A DNA stretch of 64,000 nt, taken from Roseburia intestinalis L1-82 (lineage in GTDB: Bacteria; Bacillota; Clostridia; Lachnospirales; Lachnospiraceae). The translations under genes were made by a program, and so were the position numbers. Positions 36,010-43,925 of this stretch are shown here, in pieces (positions within the stretch are counted from its first letter, which is position 1; every line of letters starts with the position of its first letter). A model generated the notes under the pieces. It made no database searches and was not told where the DNA came from. It worked only from the letters and a program-made list of their open reading frames with translations. The stretch covers positions 3,878,501-3,942,500 of the forward strand of contig NZ_LR027880.1 of assembly GCF_900537995.1 (NCBI RefSeq). The letters run 5' to 3'.

Positions 36010-36029
36010 TGTTACACAAATGTCCGAGA
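36010..36029. promoter_or_regulatory. Response-regulator box variant upstream of the ABC genes
   Basis: TGTTACA-CA-AATGTCCGAGA: the same two words as in the boxes at 36063 and 37863, in changed order. It lies 59 nt upstream of the ATPase start. Confidence 0.45.
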
Positions 36030-36062
36030 TAGAAAAAATTTTTATCGAAAATCAGAGTGAAA

Positions 36063-36081
36063 TGTTACAACGCTCGGACAT
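36063..36081 (-). promoter_or_regulatory. Putative response-regulator box, ABC operon
   Basis: Minus strand ATGTCCGAG-CG-TTGTAACA. It matches ATGTCCGAG-AA-TTGTTACA at 37863-37881 in 16 of 17 defined bases outside the two-base centre. It lies between the kinase stop and the ABC operon. Confidence 0.6.
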
Positions 36082-36102
36082 TTCAAAAAAAGTGGTTATA
36101 TC

Positions 36103-37134
36103 TTACCTTACAGGAAGCATAATAGAAAATTCTGAGCCTTGCCTCAGCTCTGAAACAACCTTGATATAGCCCCCTTGCCTTGTTACAATCTCACGAGCCA
36201 AATACAAACCTATTCCCACACCCTGTTGATCGTGTACTTCTTCCTCACGATAGAAGCGCCGGAAGATGGCAGCCTGATTGCTTTCTGAAATGCCCTTGCC
36301 GGTGTCGGTCACTTTGACCTCTACGTACATTTCCCACTGAACCACTGATACAGAAATCTTTCCACCTGACGGAGTGTATTTTACTGCATTGTCCAGCAGA
36401 TTGAAAAGGGCTTCGCTTGTCCACTTGCTGTCATGGGAGATTATCAAATTTTCCGGGCAATCCACGGATACAGCAATTTCTTTTTTCTCTGCGGCATATA
36501 CAATACTGCTCATGGCTTGTGCAAGCGTATGGAATAAGCTGCTGTCTTTCTTTTCTAATCGTATTGCTCCGGTTTCCAACCGGGACGTTTTAACCAGTGC
36601 TTGGAACAGAAAATCCAGTTTATCAGTCTGACTACGTATGCCTTGTAAAAAGTCCATCCGTTCTTCTTCTGAAACAGGCTTTGTTAAAAGTGTGTCCGTT
36701 ACCATTTGCAAATTGCTGACAGGCGTTTTAACTTGATGTGAAATATCAGAAATCAGCATTTGAAGCTCCTGTCGTTCCATGTCTACCTTGTGCCGGTTTT
36801 TCTGCATAATCTCATACAACCGAATTAAGCGGTGGTTGATACGGGCAAAAAGAGTTTCACTATCATTTGACTTTTGTAATTCCTCGTTTCCATCAATCAT
36901 GTTGTCCAGCGTCCGGCACAAATTAGAAGTAAAATGAGAAAGGCGTTTTCCAAAAATCAGCACCAATAGCCAAATCCAGAAAAACGCACAGAGTGTCAAT
37001 GTTCCACCCACTATAAAAATTCGTATATCCTGCATTATACCGCCGAAAATACCGGTAATTACCAGCATAGAGAAAACCATGCCAGCACTAACCAGTCTAC
37101 AAATTTTCTTAGCAGAAAGGTTATTCAGATTCAT
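36103..37134 (-). CDS. Sensor histidine kinase
   Basis: The product is 343 residues from the ATG at 37134 (MNLNNLSAKKICRLVSAGM). Two close membrane helices (about 12-65) leave almost no outer domain, typical of kinases that sense through a partner transporter. The H-box is LISDISHQVKTPVSNLQ, and the ATP site has LFNLLDNAVKYTPSGG, VTDTGKGIS and GVGIGLYLAREIV. It overlaps the regulator stop by four bases. With the ABC pair it forms an antimicrobial-peptide sensing and detoxification module, as in the BceRS-BceAB and VncRS-Vex systems. Confidence 0.92.
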   Translation of the reverse strand: MNLNNLSAKKICRLVSAGMVFSMLVITGIFGGIMQDIRIFIVGGTLTLCAFFWIWLLVLIFGKRLSHFTSNLCRTLDNMIDGNEELQKSNDSETLFARINHRLIRLYEIMQKNRHKVDMERQELQMLISDISHQVKTPVSNLQMVTDTLLTKPVSEEERMDFLQGIRSQTDKLDFLFQALVKTSRLETGAIRLEKKDSSLFHTLAQAMSSIVYAAEKKEIAVSVDCPENLIISHDSKWTSEALFNLLDNAVKYTPSGGKISVSVVQWEMYVEVKVTDTGKGISESNQAAIFRRFYREEEVHDQQGVGIGLYLAREIVTRQGGYIKVVSELRQGSEFSIMLPVR

Positions 37135-37820
37135 TTCTTTTCGCCTCCTGTCCATTGATACCCCATACCATAAACCGTTTTGATATATGTGTCGCCATCC
37201 GCTTCAATCTTACTGCGAATACGGCTGATAGAAGTAGTAAGGGTATGTTCATCTACATATTTTTCATCAACATCCCACAGTTTTTCTAAAAATTGTTGGC
37301 GAGTAAGTACCTGCTTCGGATTTTTAAGAAATAGGTTCAACATTTTATATTCCATCGCAGAAAGTGCTAATGGTTTCCCGTTCAAACTTGCAAATTGTTC
37401 CGAAAAATCCAGAAACAAGCTACCATCCTCGTAAATATCCTTAGCTGGTTTGTGATGCTCCAACATAGCGAACATGGCTTTGATTTTTCGCTGCAAAGCA
37501 CTAATCGAAAAAGGTTTCGTGATATAATCCACTGCACCAGCTTCATATCCCCGTATCTGATTGCTTTCCTGATCGTTGGCAGTTAGAAATATAACTACTG
37601 TATCAGGATGCTCTGGCTTGATAAGACGGCATAGGTCATAACCATTTCCGTCTGGTAAATTTATATCCAGCAATACCAAATCAAAAATGTTTGTTTTTAA
37701 TGATTCAGCGGCTGTCCTTGCATTCAGAACAGAAGTTATTGTGTAACCGTCCAATTCCAAATTATAAGTAAGCGTTTTATTCAAAAGATTATCATCTTCG
37801 ACAATTAAAATATGCTTCAT
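37131..37820 (-). CDS. OmpR-family response regulator
   Basis: The product is 229 residues from the ATG at 37820 (MKHILIVEDDNLLNKTL), with an AAGGAAG site. The receiver domain has the acidic pair EDD, phospho-acceptor Asp in LVLLDINLPDGNGYD, Thr in FLTAND and Lys in ITKPF. A winged-helix DNA-binding domain follows (LTRQQFLEKLW, TLTTSISRIRSKIE, TVYGMGYQW). It is co-translated with the kinase. An ATGTCCGAG-N2-TTGTTACA box overlaps its own promoter region, which suggests autoregulation. Confidence 0.94.
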   Translation of the reverse strand: MKHILIVEDDNLLNKTLTYNLELDGYTITSVLNARTAAESLKTNIFDLVLLDINLPDGNGYDLCRLIKPEHPDTVVIFLTANDQESNQIRGYEAGAVDYITKPFSISALQRKIKAMFAMLEHHKPAKDIYEDGSLFLDFSEQFASLNGKPLALSAMEYKMLNLFLKNPKQVLTRQQFLEKLWDVDEKYVDEHTLTTSISRIRSKIEADGDTYIKTVYGMGYQWTGGEKK

Positions 37821-37862
37821 ATTATCACTTCCTTTTCTTTTTGCAGATAGTATAACAGGCAA

Positions 37863-37881
37863 ATGTCCGAGAATTGTTACA
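37863..37881 (+). promoter_or_regulatory. Putative response-regulator box upstream of the regulator gene
   Basis: ATGTCCGAG-AA-TTGTTACA, 43 nt before the regulator start. Just downstream on the minus strand lies TATACT, with no good -35 box. An activator site at the -35 position would fit. Confidence 0.6.
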
Positions 37882-37932
37882 AGGACAAATATATTTTTCA
37901 TTTTACAGCTTTTTTCTGTGTACTGCAATTTT

Positions 37933-37977
37933 ATAAAAGAAAGGACAGCAGTGTCAAATTGCTGTCCTTTCTTTTAT
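37933..37977. terminator. Perfect 18-bp bidirectional terminator
   Basis: ATAAAAGAAAGGACAGCA (37933-37950) is the exact reverse complement of 37960-37977, with a 9-nt loop and T/A-rich ends. It insulates the regulator operon from the gene at 38070. Confidence 0.88.
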
Positions 37978-38069
37978 CATAGCTGGTAGTGTAGAAGCGT
38001 GGGTTCATCATATCGGGTGTGGTATCTTTAACTACAGGAAACTCCCTACAACACTATCTCACTTCTTGC

Positions 38070-38309
38070 TTAATAAAGTTCTAATGAATCTTCTGTATCC
38101 ACCCACATCTGTAAATTGCCATCAAGATATAATCTTGCATATTCCAAAGGCTCATCCACAGCCAATGAAGTAAGCGCACATTCTGATCCATATGTGGTTT
38201 TTAAATTTTTTTCAGCTTCCCAGCAATCAATGCGAAGCATATATCCAGCACTTGTGTAAACATCAATACTATCGTGGTTTATATTATATTCTGCATAAAT
38301 TGTTCTCAT
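38070..38309 (-). CDS. DUF6061-like small protein
   Basis: The product is 79 residues, acidic and without membrane segments. MRTIYAEYNINHDSIDVYTSAG, then YMLRIDCWEAEKNL and DEPLEYARLYLDGNLQMWV resemble a small family common on Firmicute mobile elements (DUF6061, from memory). The function is unknown. No obvious partner is adjacent. Confidence 0.55.
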   Translation of the reverse strand: MRTIYAEYNINHDSIDVYTSAGYMLRIDCWEAEKNLKTTYGSECALTSLAVDEPLEYARLYLDGNLQMWVDTEDSLELY

Positions 38310-38424
38310 CGTATCTTATCTCCATTTTCTTTTGATAATCAGTTACAGAGTTAAATATCGAAAACATTTCAATCAGTTCACCATGTCGTTATTGTTATAT
38401 GTTATATTGTGTTATGAAATTTTC

Positions 38425-38501
38425 TTTCCCTTAATTTTTCCCATATTAAGGTTCATGAAAAGCAATGGGAAAATGTAACACAAGGGAAAGAGTAAGGGAA
38501 A
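38425..38501. repeat. AAGGGAA repeat cluster, right
   Basis: TTTCCCTTAATTTTTCCCAT on one side and ATGGGAAA with CACAAGGGAAAGAGTAAGGGAA on the other. The words and their order mirror the cluster beside the E1 integrase (27091-27140). The rest of the 38310-38662 gap is AT-rich with no gene. Confidence 0.45.
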
Positions 38502-38662
38502 GTTCACTTGCTACAAACTTAGTATTTTCAAGGGTTTGCGAAGAATTTGATAATCAAATATAACAGTTATTAAATTTCCTAAAATATGTGAAATATCAAC
38601 TTGAATTTATCCCTCGCTTTGTTTGTCACCTCTCCATTAATAATTCAATATGCGACCACACA

Positions 38663-39610
38663 TTATTCCTCAACACGAGCGTACAGCCTGACAAATCCAT
38701 CATCCTGCATTACTTCAAAGACAATCTCATCACCGTACTCAATGTGGGAATATCCACCATCTGAATAACTGTAATATGTATTTTCTCCGCCGGTAAAGCT
38801 CAAATAGTACCCAGTGCTTGCGGGATGGGTACAGATGCTGGCCACAACCCGCCCTCTGTTTGTAAACACAACATGGTTCATACCCTCGCTGACACTTTCT
38901 TTCAAAGCGGGGCTTTTCGAACCGACCACTCGCTCAATGCGTTCCTTTGAGGTATAGGGATCAAAGGTATATACAGTGGTCCATTCAAAGGGGACAATCT
39001 CCTCCAAAGTGATGCTGTCACATTCCAAAGCGGTTAGTGTTTTTTCCAGTTTGGCGTTATTGAAATAAATCCTCGGATCTCCGAAAATGAGATAAAGAGC
39101 AAACAACACCCCGGCAATTCCGAGAATTATACCGTGCCACAAATTTGAGCGTTTCCACGCTTTCTCGTCTTCTGCACTTAAAATCCCTGTACCCCACTCA
39201 CCGTTTTTCATGCGCAGCCGTTTATGCTTTGAAACATACCAACTGAACCAGATAGCATATCCCACTGCAATCAGCAGAAGTCCCATCAGGGTGGCTCTGA
39301 GTAGCGTTGTTACGGAACAGACCGAAGCCAAAAGGCCCGCCAAAAGAATCAAAAGAATCGGGACATCTGCTGCAATGTATGCGAATTTGCCAAACAGGTC
39401 ACGGTACAAGACCTTTCCCTGCTGTGCCTGCCTTATATCCTCATCATAGGCTTCCTGGGAAAACGCTGTAACTATGGCTTTAACGGTCAGGTATCCGATC
39501 AATATGATCCAAAACATATCCACCAGCCCGTCAAAAGTCATCACTTTCATAACAACAAATGTGCAACCCAGCAACGATGCCAGCAATGTTTTCGGACTGA
39601 CTAATTTCAT
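38663..39610 (-). CDS. Membrane protein of unknown function
   Basis: The product is 315 residues. Five hydrophobic helices are visible (for example SLLGCTFVVMKVMTF, MFWIILIGYLTVKAIVTAF, VPILLILLAGLLASV, LLLIAVGYAIWFSWYV and GIILGIAGVLFALYLIF). A roughly 130-residue soluble C-terminal domain follows (FDPYTSKERIERVVGSK, YYLSFTGGENTYYSY). I recognise no family. It reads like a signalling or immunity-type protein, but nothing in the sequence proves this. Base composition is higher in GC than the flanking E1 genes, suggesting another origin. Confidence 0.7.
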   Translation of the reverse strand: MKLVSPKTLLASLLGCTFVVMKVMTFDGLVDMFWIILIGYLTVKAIVTAFSQEAYDEDIRQAQQGKVLYRDLFGKFAYIAADVPILLILLAGLLASVCSVTTLLRATLMGLLLIAVGYAIWFSWYVSKHKRLRMKNGEWGTGILSAEDEKAWKRSNLWHGIILGIAGVLFALYLIFGDPRIYFNNAKLEKTLTALECDSITLEEIVPFEWTTVYTFDPYTSKERIERVVGSKSPALKESVSEGMNHVVFTNRGRVVASICTHPASTGYYLSFTGGENTYYSYSDGGYSHIEYGDEIVFEVMQDDGFVRLYARVEE

Positions 39611-39685
39611 GAGAACACCCCCTCCACAGATTTCGTTCCGCTATCATAAATTCAAATTTTCCAGCTCGACAAGCTGAAATTTTTG

Positions 39686-40093
39686 TTATTCTACGATACC
39701 TTCAATATAGCTGTAATCAATATTTCCCTTTGTAACAGAATAGAAAAATGGATCTTTTCTAATTGTATCATCTGAATTGATAATAAAATTATTCCAATCG
39801 CCTGCCTCGTTGCCATCAGACAAATAAATAGTAACTTTGAAACTATATCCCATATATCCCAAAGATAGCTTTGACCGCTTTACTTCGACGCCATTCAAAT
39901 TTTCGACAATATGCTGAATCTGCTCTTTGTCGGTAATATGTGTTGCGTTTCCGCTATTGCCATTGAAAACAACTATTTCCATGACCTCATTAGGGTCTAA
40001 GTCCATCAAGTCGAGTGGAATATTAAACCATACAACAATGCCCATCAAAAGAATTATCACAACAGACAGCAATATGATGATTTTCTTTTTCAT
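39686..40093 (-). CDS. Membrane-anchored small protein of unknown function
   Basis: The product is 135 residues: a short basic start and one hydrophobic helix (IIILLSVVIILLMGIVVWF) anchor a domain of about 110 residues outside the cell (MEIVVFNGNSGNATHITDKE, YSFKVTIYLSDGNEAGDW). An AGGAGG site precedes the ATG. It stands between two other small genes in the same direction. No family recognised. Confidence 0.65.
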   Translation of the reverse strand: MKKKIIILLSVVIILLMGIVVWFNIPLDLMDLDPNEVMEIVVFNGNSGNATHITDKEQIQHIVENLNGVEVKRSKLSLGYMGYSFKVTIYLSDGNEAGDWNNFIINSDDTIRKDPFFYSVTKGNIDYSYIEGIVE

Positions 40094-40123
40094 ATCAGCT
40101 CACCTCCTTTGTCAACTTTCGAT

Positions 40124-40336
40124 TTATCTATTTTCATAATCAATCAAAATCTTCTTACAACTACTACAACGATAAGCTTCACAATGAGGGATTCCTTCTG
40201 ACCCTTTACTCAATTCCAGATCGTCCGATTTTTTAATACGAAAAGCTTTTATCGGATTATCAACTGCAAAAGTAATGTCTCGTGAACTCATTAGGTATCC
40301 TCTTATCATTTCATCACCACAATATGGACATTTCAT
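40124..40336 (-). CDS. Zinc-ribbon small protein (DUF6487-like)
   Basis: The product is 70 residues. MKCPYCGDEMIRGYL at the start and CEAYRCSSCKKILIDYE at the end supply two CxxC pairs for one zinc. This layout is common in Firmicutes (PF20097/DUF6487, from memory). The function is not known. A good AGGAGG site is present. It lies 30 nt upstream of the anchored protein gene and may be in one operon with it. Confidence 0.65.
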   Translation of the reverse strand: MKCPYCGDEMIRGYLMSSRDITFAVDNPIKAFRIKKSDDLELSKGSEGIPHCEAYRCSSCKKILIDYENR

Positions 40337-40423
40337 TAAAATTCACCTCCTATAAATTCCGATTGATCTAATTCTCTTTTTTTATCATATCATTTCATTG
40401 TTCCTTTTTCTATACAATTTTCA

Positions 40424-40447
40424 AAAGGGCAGTCCGAAGACCGCCCT
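40424..40447 (-). terminator. Short terminator after tnpV
   Basis: Minus-strand AGGGCGGTC-TTCG-GACTGCCCTTTTG forms a compact hairpin with a UUCG tetraloop, followed by four T. Confidence 0.6.
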
Positions 40448-40452
40448 ATCAA

Positions 40453-40809
40453 TTACACATAAACTATATCTCTCAACACCACTTCTTCCGCACAGTGCCG
40501 GATATTGTTCATCATTCCAACCCACTGCATTTGGTTCTCCGACTTCAACTGCTCCGTTACTCTTTGCTTTACTTTCATCCACTCCACCAACTGCTCCATC
40601 ATCTGATAACATTCTTCGTCCATCTGGTGCAGATATTCATTTAAATTTCCATCCAACAGCAATTCCAGATACAATGCTCTATGGTACTCTTTCAGATACT
40701 CTGCTCGCATCCGTCCGTATCTGCCGATTTCATAATGCGTTCCTTCCGGGAGTCGGAGATCCGGATAATACAGACCATCCTCTTTGGCACCGCTCACACC
40801 CATCTTCAT
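40453..40809 (-). pseudogene. tnpV: TnpV fragment fused to the element end
   Basis: The 118-codon frame matches TnpV, a small protein of Firmicute transposons, from DGLYYPDLRLPEGTHYEIGRYGRM to EEVVLRDIVYV. Its first eight codons (MKMGVSGA) lie in the 149-bp repeat shared with the E2 right end. The match to TnpV begins just where that repeat stops. No good ribosome binding site precedes the ATG. I infer a 5'-truncated gene joined to the arm region of a tuf-specific element. The function of TnpV itself is unclear. Confidence 0.65.
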
Positions 40810-40931
40810 TATTATCGCATGTAAAAAGGGTTCCGGAGAAATCTCCGAAACCCTTGAATTTACTGAATAATATTTAATTACTCGATAACTGTAGCAACAC
40901 GTCCAGATCCTACTGTACGTCCACCCTCACG
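40783..40931. repeat. 149-bp element right end plus att copy B
   Basis: This stretch is identical to 47707-47855. It holds one TTTGGCACCG arm word (40783-40792), a terminator (40823-40856) and the 56-bp tuf-tail core (40876-40931). It marks the junction of E1 and E2. The outer arm word present at 47697 is missing here, replaced by tnpV sequence. Confidence 0.93.
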
Positions 40932-41033
40932 AGCTTTAGGAAATTAAATCGGAATGTTTTTCGTTGATTTTACTGCATATTTTTATTCACATTCTCCATT
41001 TTTTCTCTTTATTTTTGTGATTACAAAAAATTT

Positions 41034-41053
41034 TAGAGCCAAAATAGAGCCAC
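41034..41053 (-). repeat. Putative integrase arm sites, E2 left end
   Basis: TAGAGCCAAAATAGAGCCAC on the plus strand matches the reverse complement of the TTGGCACCG pair at the right end, with only substitutions. It starts 103 bp from core B, the same distance as the other pairs. Confidence 0.5.
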
Positions 41054-41090
41054 TCCAAAAATACCGATTTTCTCCTTAATTACCTTTATT

Positions 41091-41110
41091 ACATGGTGCT
41101 AGCACCATGT
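41091..41110. repeat. Perfect 20-bp palindrome
   Basis: ACATGGTGCT followed by its exact reverse complement, 40 nt beyond the adenosine-deaminase-like gene stop. No T-run follows. It could be a protein-binding site or a weak terminator. Confidence 0.5.
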
Positions 41111-41150
41111 TTAGATATGATCAATAAGGAAGTCTGCAATTTCAATTTGT

Positions 41151-42098
41151 CTATATAATTATAGGTTTTAGTCCATTTTTTCTTATGTTTTCTAATTCTT
41201 CTGCTGTTAAGCACTGAAACTCATAAAGCCGTAGATATTCTTTGGATACATCTGAATCAAATATTAATACATCATCGGAATTTATAGTAACATCAACACC
41301 ACTACGATACAGTTTTCCAATCGGATGCATAGACATATCTGCTACCCTTCCAAGTAAAATATTACTTGTTGGTGTAATATTTAATCTAATTTTATTATCT
41401 GCCAAAAAACGGATTACTGATTCATCACTGACTGCCGCTATCCCATGCTGAACCTCATCAAGTTCTAATTCTTCTACGGCTGTTCTTACGTCTTTAGCAG
41501 TCCCCCATTCTCCGACGTGTGCTTTTAGCCTTAATCCTTCTTTTTTTGCACGCCGATAAATTCCTTTAAAATTTTCGATAGGTTGTGCTAATTCATCACC
41601 GTACAAATCAATAGAATAAAAATTCTTATTTCCCCAAAAATATGATAAACAATCTTCTAAATAACTGATCGAACAATGTCTTGATAATCCAATTTGAAGC
41701 CTTAATTCTATATCGGGAGCGATTTCTTTTTGAGCACTTGTAAAAGCATTAACCAACTCATCAATATCATTATTAAAAAATTCGTTTAAGCCCCACACAT
41801 CTTCACCAATTTCAAGCACAGTTACTCCATCCTCTCTGGCTTGTTGAAATGTTGCTCTGATCAAAAATTTTCTCATCGCAGTGCTATTAAAGTCTTGACT
41901 AATATATTTTTGACTCCATTGATTCATCTCATCCATTGATGACAAAGGATTAGCTAATGGCTCAATTTTTTTTCGAGTTTCCTGATATATGAACCGTCTA
42001 TTTCCGCCAAGCACAAAATGATTGTGCAAATCTGCCTTAGGATACTTTCTTAACTCTTCCAGATTTCTTTGTTCCAATGCATCTGTAAAACCATTCAC
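41151..42098 (-). CDS. Adenosine deaminase-like protein (E2 cargo)
   Basis: The product is 315 residues, starting at GTG after AGGAGG. Metal-dependent deaminase motifs are present: ADLHNH (zinc His pair), HVGEWG (general-base Glu and zinc His), DEVQHGIAA (His) and TINSDDVLIF (zinc Asp). It should deaminate adenosine or a related purine. Compared with about 330-340 residues usual in the family, the C-terminus ends early (ENIRKNGLKPIII), so the last helix may be lost. It lies at the far end of a mobilizable element, where cargo genes are normal; a nucleotide-based defence or salvage role is possible but unproven. Confidence 0.8.
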   Translation of the reverse strand: MNGFTDALEQRNLEELRKYPKADLHNHFVLGGNRRFIYQETRKKIEPLANPLSSMDEMNQWSQKYISQDFNSTAMRKFLIRATFQQAREDGVTVLEIGEDVWGLNEFFNNDIDELVNAFTSAQKEIAPDIELRLQIGLSRHCSISYLEDCLSYFWGNKNFYSIDLYGDELAQPIENFKGIYRRAKKEGLRLKAHVGEWGTAKDVRTAVEELELDEVQHGIAAVSDESVIRFLADNKIRLNITPTSNILLGRVADMSMHPIGKLYRSGVDVTINSDDVLIFDSDVSKEYLRLYEFQCLTAEELENIRKNGLKPIII

Positions 42099-42190
42099 AA
42101 ATACGTTTCCTCCTATGTTTTTAATTTTCTCTACAATTTTTTCCTTTTAATTGTAGCACTTTTCCCTCATCCCGACTACCATAAAAAACA

Positions 42191-42213
42191 GGGCATGACA
42201 ACCACCATGCCCC
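42191..42213 (-). terminator. Terminator of the E2 mobilization operon
   Basis: Minus-strand GGGCATG-GTGGTTGT-CATGCCC followed by TGTTTTTTAT. It lies directly after the gene at 42220. Confidence 0.82.
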
Positions 42214-42219
42214 TCTTTC

Positions 42220-42534
42220 CTATCGTTCCAACGCCTTCTCCAGTTTCCATTTCTGTCCTTTCAAATCATTCTGTTTTTCATACAGGCTGTTACGCTCTTT
42301 GCAAAGCTCTTTCATACGCTCCAGCTTCTCCTTTACTCTCGCCCGGCAATCCGGCTCTATCTGCTTATATTCTCCGGTCAGATTACGGATTACATTATTG
42401 TTCTCTTTCATCTGCTCCGACACCAGCACCCAGTCTATCAGATTTTGTACCTCTTTATCGGTATCGTAAAGGTCTGTTTCCGTCAGAATTTTGGCACATA
42501 ACCGCACCATAACTTTCTTCTCCATATCTGTCAT
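42220..42534 (-). CDS. Small helical protein downstream of MobV
   Basis: The product is 104 residues, almost all helix, with Lys/Glu-rich coiled-coil segments (VKEKLERMKELCKERNSLY). It lies 20 nt after the relaxase gene and before its terminator, so it is in the same operon. It may assist the relaxase. No family recognised. Confidence 0.6.
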   Translation of the reverse strand: MTDMEKKVMVRLCAKILTETDLYDTDKEVQNLIDWVLVSEQMKENNNVIRNLTGEYKQIEPDCRARVKEKLERMKELCKERNSLYEKQNDLKGQKWKLEKALER

Positions 42535-42554
42535 TCCAGCAATCCCATCCTTTC

Positions 42555-43925
42555 CTATCTGCCCATATCATAGGCTCGTTTCGGGCGTTTCTCTGCTCTT
42601 TCAGCCTGCTCGATTGTCTTTGACTGTTCCACTATCGCCTGTACCCGTTCCTTGCCGAAATAACGCTCCAAATGCCCCAAATCCGATACTTTTTCCTGCA
42701 ATCTTTCAATCATATCATTCTGCTCCATAGCTTTGTCTGTCAGCCTGCTAATCTGATTCTGCTGTCTGTCCACCTTAACAGTCAGCTTCTTGACCTGCTC
42801 TGTAAGCTGTATACACTTGAGTGTCAGATTTTTTACCAGTTCTTTCAGCTTTTGCACAAGCGGCAGAGCCTTTTTATCCCGGTATGCCTTTGCGCTCATC
42901 AACGTACCCGGTTCCGGTAACTGCCACTTCTCATCTTCATCATAAGTGTGAATATTCCGCTCCATAGTTTCCTTAGACTGCACCATCTTATTGATTTCCC
43001 GCTGTAATTTCTTCTGCTGGCTCTCCAAATTTTCATTTTCCGATAGCAGTTTTTCCTTATCCTCCGACAATATTTCTGTCTGCTCTTTCAGCCAGTCACT
43101 TTCTGCTGAAAGCTCTGACACCTCCTGCCGTATTACTTCGCCCTCTTTGCGTATCTGCTCTGTTTTCTCCTCTGCCATAATCTGCTGATATAAGATATTG
43201 TTTAATTCCACTTTATTATCTGAAAGTGTCTGTTCCAGCTGTGCAACCTCTTTCTGTCGCTCCTGCTTCTCAAAATCAAGTACCGACAAATGCTTGTTGT
43301 GTGTTCCCAAATGTTTCCATTGCACATCATACCGCTCCATGACCTTTGAAAGCTCCTGCTTTTCCGATTCCATCCACTGATTCCATTCCGTTGCCCCTCT
43401 TGTACCGCCCTTAAAGCCCTGCTCTGCCAATGCTCCCTTTAGGGAAACTCTGGTATCAAGTCCACGCTTACTGTTACGGATAAAAGGAACAAAATCAATG
43501 TGAATATGCGGTGTTTCCTCATCCATGTGCAGATGAGCCGAAAACACATAGAGATTCGGATTTCGTTTCTGAAAATCCTGCATATAATCAATCAGAATTT
43601 CCTTTGCAAGCTCTCCCTCTTTGCTTTTTGAGTTCATATCGTCTTTATTGCCAATTTGCAAAATAACCTCATGGAACAGCTTCTCCTGCTTACTCTGTCT
43701 GATTTTTTCATAATAATTATCAATCTTCCGGTTACTTCGTTTCTGCTTTGCATTATACCGCTCCAATGCTTCATCAAATAATTCGTGATATACCTTTTTG
43801 ATACTGGTATTGCAAAACTGCACATTGTAAATGCTCCGTTCCGGGTCAACATTTTTTGCATTAAAAGCTCTCGTATTATGATTGATAGCCCCATTTCCCA
43901 TCATGCCGCTAATCGTTCTCTCCAA
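42555..43925 (-). CDS. MobV-family relaxase (Pre/Mob)
   Basis: The product is 456 residues, with a TTG start eight bases after GGAGGAG. The N-terminal MobV domain has INHNTRAFNAKNVDPERSIYN and the metal motif SAHLHMDEETPHIHIDFVPF at about residues 145-164, equal to the HxDE...PHxH motif of plasmid recombination enzymes. The second half is a long coiled coil (about 220-420) that may bind partners. It nicks oriT for transfer by a helper plasmid or ICE. The likely oriT lies directly upstream. Confidence 0.92.
   Translation of the reverse strand: MERTISGMMGNGAINHNTRAFNAKNVDPERSIYNVQFCNTSIKKVYHELFDEALERYNAKQKRSNRKIDNYYEKIRQSKQEKLFHEVILQIGNKDDMNSKSKEGELAKEILIDYMQDFQKRNPNLYVFSAHLHMDEETPHIHIDFVPFIRNSKRGLDTRVSLKGALAEQGFKGGTRGATEWNQWMESEKQELSKVMERYDVQWKHLGTHNKHLSVLDFEKQERQKEVAQLEQTLSDNKVELNNILYQQIMAEEKTEQIRKEGEVIRQEVSELSAESDWLKEQTEILSEDKEKLLSENENLESQQKKLQREINKMVQSKETMERNIHTYDEDEKWQLPEPGTLMSAKAYRDKKALPLVQKLKELVKNLTLKCIQLTEQVKKLTVKVDRQQNQISRLTDKAMEQNDMIERLQEKVSDLGHLERYFGKERVQAIVEQSKTIEQAERAEKRPKRAYDMGR

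Larger units (their letters stand above)
26859..40875. mobile_element. Integrative mobilizable element E1 (composite)
   Basis: The region lies between att copies A and B. It encodes a tyrosine integrase, cI-like repressor, Xis-like protein, MobA/MobL relaxase with oriT, a two-component/ABC-transporter cargo, and several small hypothetical proteins with a TnpV fragment. It has no type IV secretion genes, so it would need a helper to transfer. Two different kinds of putative integrase arm sites (TTGGCACCG type at the outer ends, AAGGGAA type inside) suggest one element nested in the remains of another. Confidence 0.75.
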
